A stretch of DNA of 64,000 nt. It comes from Pseudosulfitobacter koreensis (GTDB taxonomy: Bacteria > Pseudomonadota > Alphaproteobacteria > Rhodobacterales > Rhodobacteraceae). Positions 55,985 through 64,000 of this stretch are shown here, in pieces. Below the pieces are notes generated by a model, which saw only the letters and a program-made list of their open reading frames with translations, ran no database searches and had not been told where the DNA came from. A program made the position numbers and the translations under genes. The stretch covers positions 186,001 through 250,000 of the forward strand of contig NZ_JANKJG010000002.1 of the NCBI RefSeq assembly GCF_024733015.1, read 5' to 3'. Each line of letters opens with the position of its first letter. The first letter of the stretch is position 1.

Positions 55985-57928
55985 ATGTCGAAAACCTACG
56001 CCCCGCCGGCCGATATGGCGGCAAACGCGCATGTCACCGAAGCCGACTATGACAAGATGTATGCCGCATCCATCGCCGATCCGACGAAGTTCTGGGGCGA
56101 TCACGGCAAGCGTATCGACTGGATCAAACCCTACACTCGGGTCAAGGATGTCTCCTATGAGTTCGGCAACGTGTCGATCAAATGGTTCGACGACGGCACC
56201 CTGAACGTCGCCGCCAATTGCATCGACCGGCATCTGGCCGCGCGTGGCGACCAGACCGCGATAATCTGGGAACCCGACAGCCCGGACGACGAGGCGCTGC
56301 ACATCAGCTACCGCGACCTGCACAAGGCCACCAGCAAGATGGCCAACGTCCTGAAAGGTCTGGGCGTCGAAAAAGGCGACCGAGTCGTCATCTACATGCC
56401 GATGATCCCCGAGGCCGCCTATGCCATGCTGGCCTGCGCGCGGATCGGAGCCATTCATTCCATCGTCTTCGCCGGTTTCTCCCCCGACGCCCTGTCAGCG
56501 CGCGTGAACGGCTGCGGCGCCAAGGTGGTGATCACTGCCGACGAGGCCCCGCGCGGCGGGCGCAACACGCCGCTGAAGACCAACGCCGACAAGGCATTGG
56601 CCCATTGCGACGACAGCGTTCAGGCCCTGGTGGTCCGGCGCACGGGCGCGGATGTGCCGTGGAGCGACCGCGATCACGACTATAACGCGCTGGCCGCGAC
56701 CGCCTCGGACGACTGCCCGCCTGCGGAAGTCAACGCCGAAGACCCGCTGTTCATTCTCTATACCTCAGGCTCGACCGGCCAGCCCAAGGGCGTGGTCCAC
56801 ACCACAGGTGGTTATCTGGTCTATGCGGCGATGACGCATCAGATCACCTTCGACTACCACGACAAGGATGTGTATTGGTGCACCGCCGACGTGGGCTGGG
56901 TCACGGGCCACAGCTATATCGTCTATGGCCCGCTGGCCAACGGCGCCACAACGCTGATGTTCGAAGGGGTGCCGACCTATCCCGACGCCAGCCGCTTTTG
57001 GCAGATCTGCGAAAAGCACAAAGTGGCGCAGTTCTACACCGCGCCCACCGCGATCCGCGCGCTGATGGGCCAAGGCGACGACTTCGTGAAGAAGGCCGAC
57101 CTGAGCAGCCTCAAGCTGCTGGGCACCGTGGGCGAGCCGATCAACCCCGAGGCGTGGAACTGGTACAACGACGTGGTCGGCGGCGGGCGCTGCCCCATCG
57201 TCGACACCTGGTGGCAGACCGAAACCGGCGGCCACCTGATGACCCCCCTGCCCGGCGCGCACGCGACCAAGCCGGGTGCGGCGCAAAAGCCGTTCTTCGG
57301 CATTGAGCCCGTCGTGCTGGACCCCACCGACGGATCGGTCGTCGAAGGCAACGGCGTCGAGGGCGTCCTGTGCATCCGCGACAGCTGGCCCGGCCAGATG
57401 CGCACCGTCTGGGGCGATCACGAGCGGTTCGAGCAGACCTATTTCAGCGACTTCAAGGGCTACTATTTCACCGGTGACGGCTGCCGGCGCGACGCAGACG
57501 GCGATTACTGGATCACGGGCCGGGTCGACGACGTGATCAACGTCTCGGGGCACCGCATGGGCACCGCCGAGGTCGAAAGCGCGCTGGTCGCCCACCCCAA
57601 GGTCGCGGAAGCTGCGGTCGTGGGATATCCGCATGATATCAAGGGACAAGGCATCTATTGCTACGTCACGCTGATGAGCGGCGATGAGCCATCGGAAGAG
57701 TTGCGCAAGGAGCTGCGCACCTGGGTCCGCACCGAGATCGGGCCCATCGCCTCGCCGGATCTGATCCAGTGGGCACCGGGCCTGCCCAAGACACGCTCGG
57801 GCAAGATCATGCGCCGCATCCTGCGCAAGATCGCCGAGGATGATTACGGCGCTCTGGGTGATATCTCGACGCTGGCCGATCCGTCCGTTGTCGATGACCT
57901 GATCGCCAACCGCATGAACAAGGGTTGA
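55985..57928 (+). CDS. acs: acetate--CoA ligase (acetyl-CoA synthetase)
   Basis: A 647-residue AMP-forming enzyme. It makes acetyl-CoA from acetate, ATP and CoA, releasing AMP and PPi. The adenylation signature [13 protein letters not shown] (about 259-271), [10 protein letters not shown], and the C-terminal [14 protein letters not shown] (Lys in SGK, about residue 610, the acetylation-controlled lysine in the family) are present. Ribosome binding site GGGAGGAAG before the ATG. The next gene, adk, follows by 5 bases and can recycle the AMP. Confidence 0.98.
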   Translation: MSKTYAPPADMAANAHVTEADYDKMYAASIADPTKFWGDHGKRIDWIKPYTRVKDVSYEFGNVSIKWFDDGTLNVAANCIDRHLAARGDQTAIIWEPDSPDDEALHISYRDLHKATSKMANVLKGLGVEKGDRVVIYMPMIPEAAYAMLACARIGAIHSIVFAGFSPDALSARVNGCGAKVVITADEAPRGGRNTPLKTNADKALAHCDDSVQALVVRRTGADVPWSDRDHDYNALAATASDDCPPAEVNAEDPLFILYTSGSTGQPKGVVHTTGGYLVYAAMTHQITFDYHDKDVYWCTADVGWVTGHSYIVYGPLANGATTLMFEGVPTYPDASRFWQICEKHKVAQFYTAPTAIRALMGQGDDFVKKADLSSLKLLGTVGEPINPEAWNWYNDVVGGGRCPIVDTWWQTETGGHLMTPLPGAHATKPGAAQKPFFGIEPVVLDPTDGSVVEGNGVEGVLCIRDSWPGQMRTVWGDHERFEQTYFSDFKGYYFTGDGCRRDADGDYWITGRVDDVINVSGHRMGTAEVESALVAHPKVAEAAVVGYPHDIKGQGIYCYVTLMSGDEPSEELRKELRTWVRTEIGPIASPDLIQWAPGLPKTRSGKIMRRILRKIAEDDYGALGDISTLADPSVVDDLIANRMNKG

Positions 57929-57933
57929 GACCG

Positions 57934-58632
57934 ATGACCGAGACCAAGACCGACGGGGCCACGCTGGCCCCTCCCGTGCTGATCCTGCTGGGCCCTCCGG
58001 GGGCGGGCAAGGGCACGCAGGCGCGCATGCTGCAAAAGCGCTATGGGCTGGTGCAGCTGAGCACCGGCGATCTGCTGCGCGCCGCCGTGGCCGAAGGGTC
58101 GGAAGCCGGCAAGGCCGCCGACAAGGTGATGAAATCGGGCGGTCTGGTCAGTGACGACATCGTCATCGCCATCCTGCGCGACCGACTGGCCGCCCCCGAC
58201 ACCGCCAAGGGCGTAATCCTCGACGGGTTCCCGCGCACCACGGTGCAGGCCGAGGCGCTGGACGACTTGCTGGCAGAAAGCGGCCAGCAAATCGACGCGG
58301 CCATCAGCCTCGAGGTTGACGACGAGGCGATGGTGCACCGCATCGCGGGGCGCTATGCCTGTGCGGCCTGCGGCGAGGGCTATCACGACAGCTTCAAACA
58401 GCCCCAGGTCGAGGGGGTCTGCGACGTCTGTGGCGCCAGCAACATGAAGCGGCGCGCCGACGACAATGCCGAAACCGTGGCCGAACGGCTGGCGGCCTAT
58501 CACAGGCAGACCGCACCGCTGATCACCTACTACGAGAAACGCGGCGCGCTGCAACGGATCGACGCGATGGGCCCGATCGACGAGATCGCCACGACCGTCA
58601 GCCGCGCGGTGTCGAAAGCCACCAAAGGCTGA
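57934..58632 (+). CDS. adk: adenylate kinase, long lid with zinc-type cysteines
   Basis: A 232-residue kinase that converts AMP + ATP to 2 ADP. P-loop GPPGAGKGT (20-28), DGFPRT, and the lid with CAACGEGYH and CDVCGAS, a four-cysteine zinc finger type, then MKRRADDN. An N-terminal extension of about 12 residues (TETKTDGATLAP) precedes the fold. It follows acs by 5 bases in the same direction. The usual Rhodobacterales adk lies in the ribosomal operon, so this may be a second copy. The ATG at 57934 is preferred over an upstream TTG. Confidence 0.95.
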   Translation: MTETKTDGATLAPPVLILLGPPGAGKGTQARMLQKRYGLVQLSTGDLLRAAVAEGSEAGKAADKVMKSGGLVSDDIVIAILRDRLAAPDTAKGVILDGFPRTTVQAEALDDLLAESGQQIDAAISLEVDDEAMVHRIAGRYACAACGEGYHDSFKQPQVEGVCDVCGASNMKRRADDNAETVAERLAAYHRQTAPLITYYEKRGALQRIDAMGPIDEIATTVSRAVSKATKG

Positions 58633-58742
58633 GCGCACCCCATGAAAGTGCCCCGCTGTCGGTGCGGCAGCGGGCTTTGGCCGCGCGATCATCGCCCGTT
58701 CGGATATGGACACCACCGGCGGAACATGGCACCCGTTCAAGA

Positions 58743-59246
58743 ATGAGCGCAAACGATCAGATATTCGCCCCCGGCCCCGACACCGACGTGGCCTTGCGCC
58801 ACGCCTTTGGCCGCTTTGGTACCGGCGTGACCGTTATCACCACACGGTCCGAGATAGGGCCGCTGGGGTTCACCGCCAATTCGTTTTCGTCGGTCTCGCT
58901 GAACCCTGCGCTGGTGCTTTGGTCGCTGGCCAACGCGTCGCGCCGCCATGACGCCTTTGCCAAGGCCGCGCACTACAGCATCCACGTGCTGACCGACAAA
59001 CAGGCGGATATGGCGCTGCATTTCGCGACCAAGGGCGATGGCTTTGACGTGTACCCGCATGAGACCGACGCGCACGGCGTGCCGCTGTTGCGCGACTGCC
59101 TGGCACGGTTCGATTGCACCCACTATGCCGCCCACCCGGCGGGCGATCACAGCATCATCGTGGGCCGCGTCACGCAGGTGGCACTGGGCGAAGGGGCAGG
59201 CCTTGCCTTTGACCAGGGGCTTTACGGGCGCTTCAAGGCATTTTGA
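58743..59246 (+). CDS. flavin reductase family protein
   Basis: A 167-residue protein like the FMN-binding HpaC-type flavin reductases: LRHAFGRFGTGVTVITTR, GFTANSFSSVSLNPALVLWSLA and DHSIIVGRVTQVAL. It would use NAD(P)H to supply reduced flavin to a monooxygenase, none of which is nearby. The ATG at 58743 has no strong ribosome binding site; an upstream in-frame start would add an unconserved 27 residues. Convergent with the iron-binding gene, with a bidirectional terminator. Confidence 0.93.
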   Translation: MSANDQIFAPGPDTDVALRHAFGRFGTGVTVITTRSEIGPLGFTANSFSSVSLNPALVLWSLANASRRHDAFAKAAHYSIHVLTDKQADMALHFATKGDGFDVYPHETDAHGVPLLRDCLARFDCTHYAAHPAGDHSIIVGRVTQVALGEGAGLAFDQGLYGRFKAF

Positions 59247-59266
59247 CCCGCACATTCTGAAACGCG

Positions 59267-59292
59267 AAATGGCGCGGTTTCCCGCGCCATTT
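59267..59292. terminator. bidirectional terminator
   Basis: An 11-bp perfect stem (59267-59277 with 59282-59292) and a 4-base TTTC loop between the converging flavin reductase and iron-binding genes. The arms end in AAA and TTT, so both directions have short T runs. Confidence 0.85.
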
Positions 59293-59321
59293 GCTGTCGT
59301 TTCGATGCTGATATCAGCTGA

Positions 59322-60338
59322 TCACTTCCAACCGACCTGATCAAAGATCTTCTGCGCGGCAGGCACGTTTCCGGCAACTGCAGACAGATCGACATCATCG
59401 GGTTTGAACATGCCCAAAGCTGCGACCGAGGGGCTTAGGCCCACACCGGGAACTGCCGGATATTCGTCATTGCCGGCCGAGAAATACTGCTGCGCGCTGT
59501 CCGACGCCAGATACTCCAGGAAAGCCACCGCATTGTCGCGGTTGGGCGCATGGGCCGCGACGCCGCCGCCCGACAGGTTCATGTGCGCGCCTTCGGCGTT
59601 CTGCGAGGGGAACACCCAGCCGATGTTTTCCAGCGCTTCGTCTTCGAGGCCGGACACTTCGGTGCGCAGCGCGCGGGCGAAGTAATAGGTGTTGGAGACC
59701 GCGATATCGCATTCGCCAGACACCAGACCGCGCAACTGGTCGGTGTCACCGCCCTGCGGGTCGCGCGCAAAGTTGTCGGTGACGCCCTGCGCCCAAGCGG
59801 TCGCATCTTCTTCGCCAAAGTTCTCGATCATCGCGGCCAGCAGCGTCTGCGAATAGGCGTTGGTCGACGAGCGGTGGCACACCTGGCCCTCGTAGGCAGG
59901 ATCGGCCAGATCAAGATAGGTCTGCGGCGGGTTGGTCGCTTCGGTCTTGTCGTAGAAGATGATCCGCGCGCGCTGCGAAAAGCCGAACCATTGGTTGTCA
60001 GCATCCTGCAGGTAGGCCGGAATGCGCTGTTCCAGAACGTCGCTGTCCACCGCTTGCAGAACGCCCGCGTCCTTGGCCCGTTGCAGACGCGAGGTGTCAA
60101 CCGTCAGCAGCACGTCGGCGGGCGAGTTCTCGCCCTCGGCCTGCATCCGCGCGATCAGCTCGTCGGCATTGCCTTCGATGCGGTTGATGGTGATGCCCGT
60201 GGCGTCGGTGAAATCGGAATAAAGCCGCTCGTCAGTGTCGTAATGGCGCGAGGAATAAAGGTTCAACTCGCCTTCGGCAAAGGCCGGAACGGCCAGCACG
60301 GTCGCGAAGGCCAGGGTGAAAGGATGTGCAAAACGCAT
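59322..60338 (-). CDS. ferric iron ABC transporter substrate-binding protein
   Basis: A 338-residue periplasmic protein with a signal peptide (RFAHPFTLAFATVLAVPAFA). It belongs to the FbpA/FutA type Fe3+-binding proteins: LNLYSSRHYDTDERLYSDF at the N-terminus, ARIIFYDK, and the paired tyrosines in ISNTYYFAR-type motif (here AVSNTYYFAR). The permease and ATPase genes are not adjacent. Start at 60338, AGGAG 9 bases upstream. The promoter region contains a TGA-N9-TCA site. Confidence 0.95.
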   Translation of the reverse strand: MRFAHPFTLAFATVLAVPAFAEGELNLYSSRHYDTDERLYSDFTDATGITINRIEGNADELIARMQAEGENSPADVLLTVDTSRLQRAKDAGVLQAVDSDVLEQRIPAYLQDADNQWFGFSQRARIIFYDKTEATNPPQTYLDLADPAYEGQVCHRSSTNAYSQTLLAAMIENFGEEDATAWAQGVTDNFARDPQGGDTDQLRGLVSGECDIAVSNTYYFARALRTEVSGLEDEALENIGWVFPSQNAEGAHMNLSGGGVAAHAPNRDNAVAFLEYLASDSAQQYFSAGNDEYPAVPGVGLSPSVAALGMFKPDDVDLSAVAGNVPAAQKIFDQVGWK

Positions 60339-60352
60339 GGGGTCTCTCCTGT

Positions 60353-60381
60353 TACAAATCAATTCTGATTAAAACAGTCAA
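60353..60381 (-). promoter_or_regulatory. iron-responsive promoter with Iron-Rhodo-box-like site
   Basis: On the minus strand TTGACT (60376-60381) and TTTGTA (60353-60358) are -35 and -10 boxes 17 bases apart. TGA-N9-TCA (60366-60380), the pattern proposed for the Iron-Rhodo-box of Rhodobacterales iron genes (IscR-linked in comparative studies), overlaps the -35 box. It drives the iron-binding protein gene. Confidence 0.65.
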
Positions 60382-60544
60382 TTACTGAAAACCCCCTGCC
60401 CGTCAACCCGATTGCGAAAAAAATGAGCAAACCCGGAACGGGTTTCTCTCGGCCTCTGCCATCCATGATTTTGCTTTTCCCGCGCAGCATGGCCAAGATA
60501 TCAGTGGCTTGCGCGCCTGTAGCGCATCCCGGCCATTCTACGGG

Positions 60545-60573
60545 TTGAATTTTGTGCCCGTTAGCGCTAACAA
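60545..60573 (+). promoter_or_regulatory. edd promoter with LacI-type operator
   Basis: TTGAAT (60545-60550) and TAACAA (60568-60573) are possible -35 and -10 boxes 17 bases apart. GTTAGCGCTAAC (60560-60571), a perfect 12-bp palindrome with the CG centre usual for LacI/GntR-type repressors, overlaps the spacer and the -10 box. It lies about 53 bases before edd. Confidence 0.65.
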
Positions 60574-60623
60574 AGCCGTACATCATAGCCAAACGCTCCA
60601 TATCCGCGAAGGGAACGCCGCAC

Positions 60624-62441
60624 ATGGCCCTCAATCCCAATATCCATCCCAAGATCCAGGACGTTACAGCCCGCATCATCAAACGCTCGGCAGACAGCCG
60701 CGCGCAATACCTTGATCGGATGCGCAGCGCCGCCGAAGACGGCCCGCGCCGTGCGCACCTGACCTGCGGCAATCAGGCCCATGCCTTTGCCGCGATGGGT
60801 GCCGAAAAGGGCGCGCTGGTCGAGGGGATCAGCCCCAACATCGGCATCGTCACCGCCTATAACGACATGCTGTCGGCGCACCAGCCGTTCCAGCGTTTTC
60901 CCGATCTGATCAAGCAGACCGCACTGGCCAACGGTGGCACCGCACAGGTGGCAGGCGGCGTGCCCGCGATGTGCGACGGCGTGACCCAAGGGCAGACCGG
61001 CATGGAGCTGTCGCTGTTCTCGCGCGATGTGATCGCATTGGCGGCGGGCGTGGCCCTGTCGCACAACACCTTCGACAGCGCCGTTTATCTGGGCGTCTGC
61101 GACAAGATCGTGCCGGGGCTGATCATCGCGGCGGCCACCTTTGGCTATATCCCCTCGATCTTCCTGCCTGCGGGACCGATGCCCTCGGGCCTGCCGAACG
61201 AAGAGAAATCCAAGGTCCGCCAGCTGCACGCCTCGGGCGAAGTGGGCCGCGACAAGCTGATGGAGGCCGAGATGGCATCCTACCACGGACCGGGCACCTG
61301 CACCTTTTACGGCACTGCCAACTCGAACCAGATGCTGATGGAGTTCATGGGCCTGCACCTGCCCGGTGCGTCCTTTGTGAACCCCGACACCGACCTGCGC
61401 GACGCGCTGACCCATGCAGGCGCCAAGCGCGCGCTGGAGATCACCAACCTGGGGAATGACTACCGCCCGGTCTGCGATATTCTGGACGAACGGACATTCG
61501 TGAACGGTCTGGTGGGGCTGATGGCGACAGGTGGATCGACCAACCTGGTGATCCACATCATCGCGATGGCCCGCGCGGCGGGTGTGCAGCTTGACCTGCA
61601 GGACCTGTCGGACATCTCGGACGCGACACCGCTGATGGCACGGGTCTATCCCAACGGGCTGGCCGACATTAACCATTTCCACGCGGCGGGCGGTCTGACC
61701 TATATGATCGGCGAGCTGCTGGATGCAGGTCTGCTGCACCCCGACACGGTGACGGTGATGGGCGACGGGCTGCAAAGTTATACGCAAGAGCCCAAGCTGA
61801 TCGACGGCGAAGTGCGCTGGCAGGACGCGCCCCGCCAAAGCCAGAACGAGCGTATCCTGCGCCCCGCCAGCAATCCGTTCGCCCCCAAGGGCGGGCTGCA
61901 ACAGTTAACCGGCAACCTCGGGCGCGGGGTGATCAAGATTTCCGCCGTCGCGGACGAGCACCAACTGGTCGAGGCCCCTGCCCGCGTCTTTCACGATCAG
62001 GAAGAGGTCAAGGCCGCGTTCAAGGCGGGCACCCTGACCGAAGACTGCGTGATCGTGGTCCGCTTTCAGGGCCCCAAGGCCAACGGCATGCCCGAACTGC
62101 ACGCGCTGAACCCGCTTATGGCGGTGATGCAGGGACGCGGGCAAAAGGTGGCGCTGGTCACCGATGGCCGCATGTCCGGTGCCTCGGGCAAGACCCCTGC
62201 CGCGATCCACGTCAGCCCCGAAGCACTGGATGGCGGCCTGATCGCCAAAGTGCGCGACGGCGACATGATCCGGCTGGACGCCAAGGCCGGAACACTGCAC
62301 GTTCTGACCGACGGAGTAGAGGACCGCGCGCCCGCCGTTGCCGACCTGAGCGGCAACACCAACGGCATCGGCCGCGAACTTTTCGCAATGTTCCGCGCCA
62401 ATGTGGGCGGGGCCGACACCGGCGCTGCCGTGGTCGTATAA
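60624..62441 (+). CDS. edd: phosphogluconate dehydratase
   Basis: A 605-residue IlvD/Edd family Fe-S enzyme that converts 6-phosphogluconate to KDPG in the Entner-Doudoroff pathway. The pattern [37 protein letters not shown] and [18 protein letters not shown] carry the conserved cysteines, and [23 protein letters not shown] is near the C-terminus. Start at 60624 (MALNPNI). It is followed by eda after 17 bases. Confidence 0.97.
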   Translation: MALNPNIHPKIQDVTARIIKRSADSRAQYLDRMRSAAEDGPRRAHLTCGNQAHAFAAMGAEKGALVEGISPNIGIVTAYNDMLSAHQPFQRFPDLIKQTALANGGTAQVAGGVPAMCDGVTQGQTGMELSLFSRDVIALAAGVALSHNTFDSAVYLGVCDKIVPGLIIAAATFGYIPSIFLPAGPMPSGLPNEEKSKVRQLHASGEVGRDKLMEAEMASYHGPGTCTFYGTANSNQMLMEFMGLHLPGASFVNPDTDLRDALTHAGAKRALEITNLGNDYRPVCDILDERTFVNGLVGLMATGGSTNLVIHIIAMARAAGVQLDLQDLSDISDATPLMARVYPNGLADINHFHAAGGLTYMIGELLDAGLLHPDTVTVMGDGLQSYTQEPKLIDGEVRWQDAPRQSQNERILRPASNPFAPKGGLQQLTGNLGRGVIKISAVADEHQLVEAPARVFHDQEEVKAAFKAGTLTEDCVIVVRFQGPKANGMPELHALNPLMAVMQGRGQKVALVTDGRMSGASGKTPAAIHVSPEALDGGLIAKVRDGDMIRLDAKAGTLHVLTDGVEDRAPAVADLSGNTNGIGRELFAMFRANVGGADTGAAVVV

Positions 62442-62458
62442 GACTGAACAGGAGACAG

Positions 62459-63103
62459 ATGATGACACCCCAAGACGCCAGCGCCGCCGCCTTGCGCATT
62501 GCACAGATGGCCCCGATCATTCCGGTTCTGGTGGTCGACGACGCCAGCCGCGCAGCCCCCCTTGCCCGCGCGCTGGTGGCGGGCGGGCTGCCCGCACTCG
62601 AGGTGACATTGCGCACCCCCGCCGCCCTGGACGTGATCCGCGAGATGGCAGGCGTGGAGGGCGGCATCGTCGGGGCCGGCACGTTGCTTACCCCCAAGGA
62701 CGTACAGGACGCCAAAGACGCAGGCGCGCAATTCGGCGTCTCGCCGGGTGCGACCGACCGGCTGCTGGATGCCTGCGAAGAAGCGGGCCTGCCCCTGCTG
62801 CCGGGTGCCGCGACCGCCTCCGAGGCGATGCGGTTGCTGGAACGCGGCTATACGATGCTGAAGTTCTTTCCCGCCGAAGCCTCGGGCGGTGCCGCCGCGA
62901 TCAAGGCCATCGGCGCCCCGATCCCGCAGGTGATGTTCTGCCCCACCGGCGGCGTCAGCCCCGCAAATGCCGCCGACTACCTGAGCCTTCCAAACGTGAT
63001 CTGCGCAGGCGGCTCATGGGTCGCCCCGGCGGACATGGTGCTCTCGGGTGATTGGGACGGCATCACGTCACTGGCCCGCGCGGCAGCGCAGCTGGAGCGT
63101 TGA
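62459..63103 (+). CDS. eda: KDPG aldolase (2-dehydro-3-deoxyphosphogluconate aldolase)
   Basis: A 214-residue TIM-barrel class I aldolase that splits KDPG into pyruvate and glyceraldehyde 3-phosphate. Glu48 in LEVTLRT and the Schiff-base Lys135 in MLKFFPAE are intact; CPTGGVSPANAADYL is the phosphate-binding loop. Two start codons follow each other (62459 and 62462); the second has better spacing to the GGAG at 62451. Last gene of edd-eda. Confidence 0.97.
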   Translation: MMTPQDASAAALRIAQMAPIIPVLVVDDASRAAPLARALVAGGLPALEVTLRTPAALDVIREMAGVEGGIVGAGTLLTPKDVQDAKDAGAQFGVSPGATDRLLDACEEAGLPLLPGAATASEAMRLLERGYTMLKFFPAEASGGAAAIKAIGAPIPQVMFCPTGGVSPANAADYLSLPNVICAGGSWVAPADMVLSGDWDGITSLARAAAQLER

Positions 63104-63226
63104 GGTCGGCGCAGGTTGATTGGCATCGGCGTTCACATCTGAGCGAGGATTGCCGGAGACGGTGCCTGAACTTACGGCAGCGAACGGCAGGTATGAGCCG
63201 ATTGTGTCTAGAAGACTTAGTGCATT

Positions 63227-63667
63227 CTAAGCGCCCTTTTGGTTACTTGGCCCATGGTCTTCGATACGTCGCTGCAACTCACGCTCCGGCTTGTGCGGAC
63301 GCACTGCAATTAGTCTTTTGGCCTCGAATTTTGGGCCATTTTTGGCATCGATTTCAAATACACAGCTCAATTGTGAAGATGATTGAGGCTCAACCGTTAT
63401 CACCGCACGATCCACCCATGCGTCGGTGAGCTTTCGGGCTCTCAAATGCCGCTGGAAGGCGAACCGATAATAGCCAAGCGTCTGTTCAAAAACACTTTCC
63501 TCGCTCTTTTCGCGCGTCAAATGAAACTGGAGCCGCTCTTTTTGCGTCGTCTGTAGGAACGCCTGAAACTTTCCCAAGGCCCAATAGCCATCAATATCGT
63601 TGTATCGACTTACGAAGCTGTCCAGCAGATCATTGCATATGCCTTTAAGTTCTTTTCGCCGCCCCAT
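63227..63667 (-). CDS. AT-rich orphan hypothetical protein
   Basis: A 146-residue basic, soluble protein I do not recognise. Helical N-terminus (GRRKELKGICNDLLDSFVSRYNDIDGYWALGKFQAFLQ), a middle part rich in charged residues, and a strand-rich C-terminus (RAVITVEPQSSSQLSCVFEID; EAKRLIAVRPHKPERELQRR). The ATG at 63667 has GGAG 6 bases upstream. The gene is clearly lower in GC than its neighbours. No transposase or paired gene is visible. Confidence 0.65.
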   Translation of the reverse strand: MGRRKELKGICNDLLDSFVSRYNDIDGYWALGKFQAFLQTTQKERLQFHLTREKSEESVFEQTLGYYRFAFQRHLRARKLTDAWVDRAVITVEPQSSSQLSCVFEIDAKNGPKFEAKRLIAVRPHKPERELQRRIEDHGPSNQKGA

Positions 63668-63888
63668 GCTTAGCTCCGATATCTGGGAAATTACGAAAGC
63701 TCCATCGGCTCGCGCCCCGGCGTTCTCAATCGCAGGGATTGTGCGTACAAGGTTTCGTTAGCTATGGCAACTTTGTCCCGCACAGCCGACCTTCGTTAAC
63801 CGCCAACCACATTCCGATATACCATTACGCGCAGAGCAATATTGAATGGTGGTGGCCCTGGTTACCAAGATCCCACCACAGCCCCCCC
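63668..63888. other. non-coding spacer at the 3' end
   Basis: A 221-base spacer with no convincing gene. Mixed composition, and no tRNA, terminator or repeat that I can name. It contains the likely promoter of the AT-rich gene on its left edge. Confidence 0.5.
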
Positions 63889-64000
63889 TCAGGGCGCGAT
63901 CAGCGTGACACCCGGCATCCGCTGGATGCGCGCCATGTCCTCGTCGTAGACCTCGGTCAGTTCTTCGACCAGATCGTCGGTCCAGCCAGGCATGTCCAGC
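63889..64000 (-). CDS. partial gene, C-terminus only (possible sulfotransferase)
   Basis: The last 36 codons of a minus-strand gene that runs off the right edge, reading MPGWTDDLVEELTEVYDED then MARIQRMPGVTLIAP. The pattern WxDDLVxELTEVYDEDMARI resembles the end of sulfotransferase-family proteins in Rhodobacterales, but this is recall from a short fragment. Confidence 0.45.
   Translation of the reverse strand, partial: LDMPGWTDDLVEELTEVYDEDMARIQRMPGVTLIAP

Noticed and set aside
63104..63226. Possible tRNA-linked insertion site next to the AT-rich orphan
   Set aside because: I find no tRNA arm sequence such as GGTTCRANTCC and no direct repeats that would mark an attachment site.

Overview
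The window is a gene-dense, GC-rich piece of alphaproteobacterial chromosome. It most likely comes from a Roseobacter-clade member of the Rhodobacterales. The evidence is the gene repertoire: a tetrameric sarcosine oxidase operon, a detached fliG-like gene, DUF6314, DUF1289 and Mth938-domain proteins, the ccmABCDG block behind secDF, an acs-adk pair and a lone edd-eda pair. Rhodobacterales-type intergenic palindromes also occur. I see no rRNA, tRNA, CRISPR array, transposase or prophage. It reads as core chromosome with two small AT-rich genes that look acquired (11267-11836 and 63227-63667).

Layout. 1-7.7 kb: a glyoxalase-related protein, bioY, DUF6314, purB, two small secreted proteins, a FliG homologue, a DMT transporter, a lipid acyltransferase and a DUF1223 protein. 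7.9-10.8 kb: aconitase, then a non-coding stretch with repeats. 11.3-19.0 kb: an AT-rich orphan gene, then on the minus strand yajC-secD-secF-TSUP-Mth938 followed by ccmA-B-C-D-G; ccmD is a 52-residue gene nested between ccmC and ccmG. 19.2-26.2 kb: serS, DUF2235, a TspO-like membrane protein, and the minus-strand set TPR(YfgM-like)-bamB-der. 26.4-32.3 kb: an RND efflux adaptor and permease behind an operator-like palindrome, and DUF302. 32.4-39 kb: a conserved hypothetical, an Atm1-type ABC exporter, a LysM protein, LOG-family hydrolase, RarD and sodB. 39.3-45.1 kb: the sarcosine oxidase operon soxB-(small membrane protein)-soxD-soxA-soxG. 45.3-51 kb: ccmI-ruvX-DUF1289, a PACE transporter, a TSUP permease, a Bcr/CflA MFS pump and dusA. 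51.1-55.5 kb: a TRAP transporter (dctP-Q-M) with an alpha-methylacyl-CoA racemase-like gene. 56-59.2 kb: acs-adk and a flavin reductase. 59.3-64 kb: an iron-binding protein, edd-eda, an AT-rich orphan and the 3' end of one more gene.

How the genes fit together. Envelope biogenesis is strongly represented: Sec translocon accessory proteins, BamB, YfgM-like TPR protein, cytochrome c maturation, a lipid acyltransferase and a LysM protein. The catabolic genes suit marine dissolved organic matter: sarcosine/one-carbon metabolism, TRAP uptake of an organic acid with a CoA-ester enzyme, acetate activation with AMP recycling, Entner-Doudoroff breakdown of gluconate-6-phosphate, and aconitase.

Nothing in the window is an obvious new defence or mobile system. 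The more unusual signals are small: a perfect hairpin in the fliG leader, a hairpin over the ribosome binding site of the sarcosine-operon membrane protein, operator-like palindromes at the RND, iron and edd promoters, a related repeat element at two distant intergenic sites, and several short tandem repeats in spacers.
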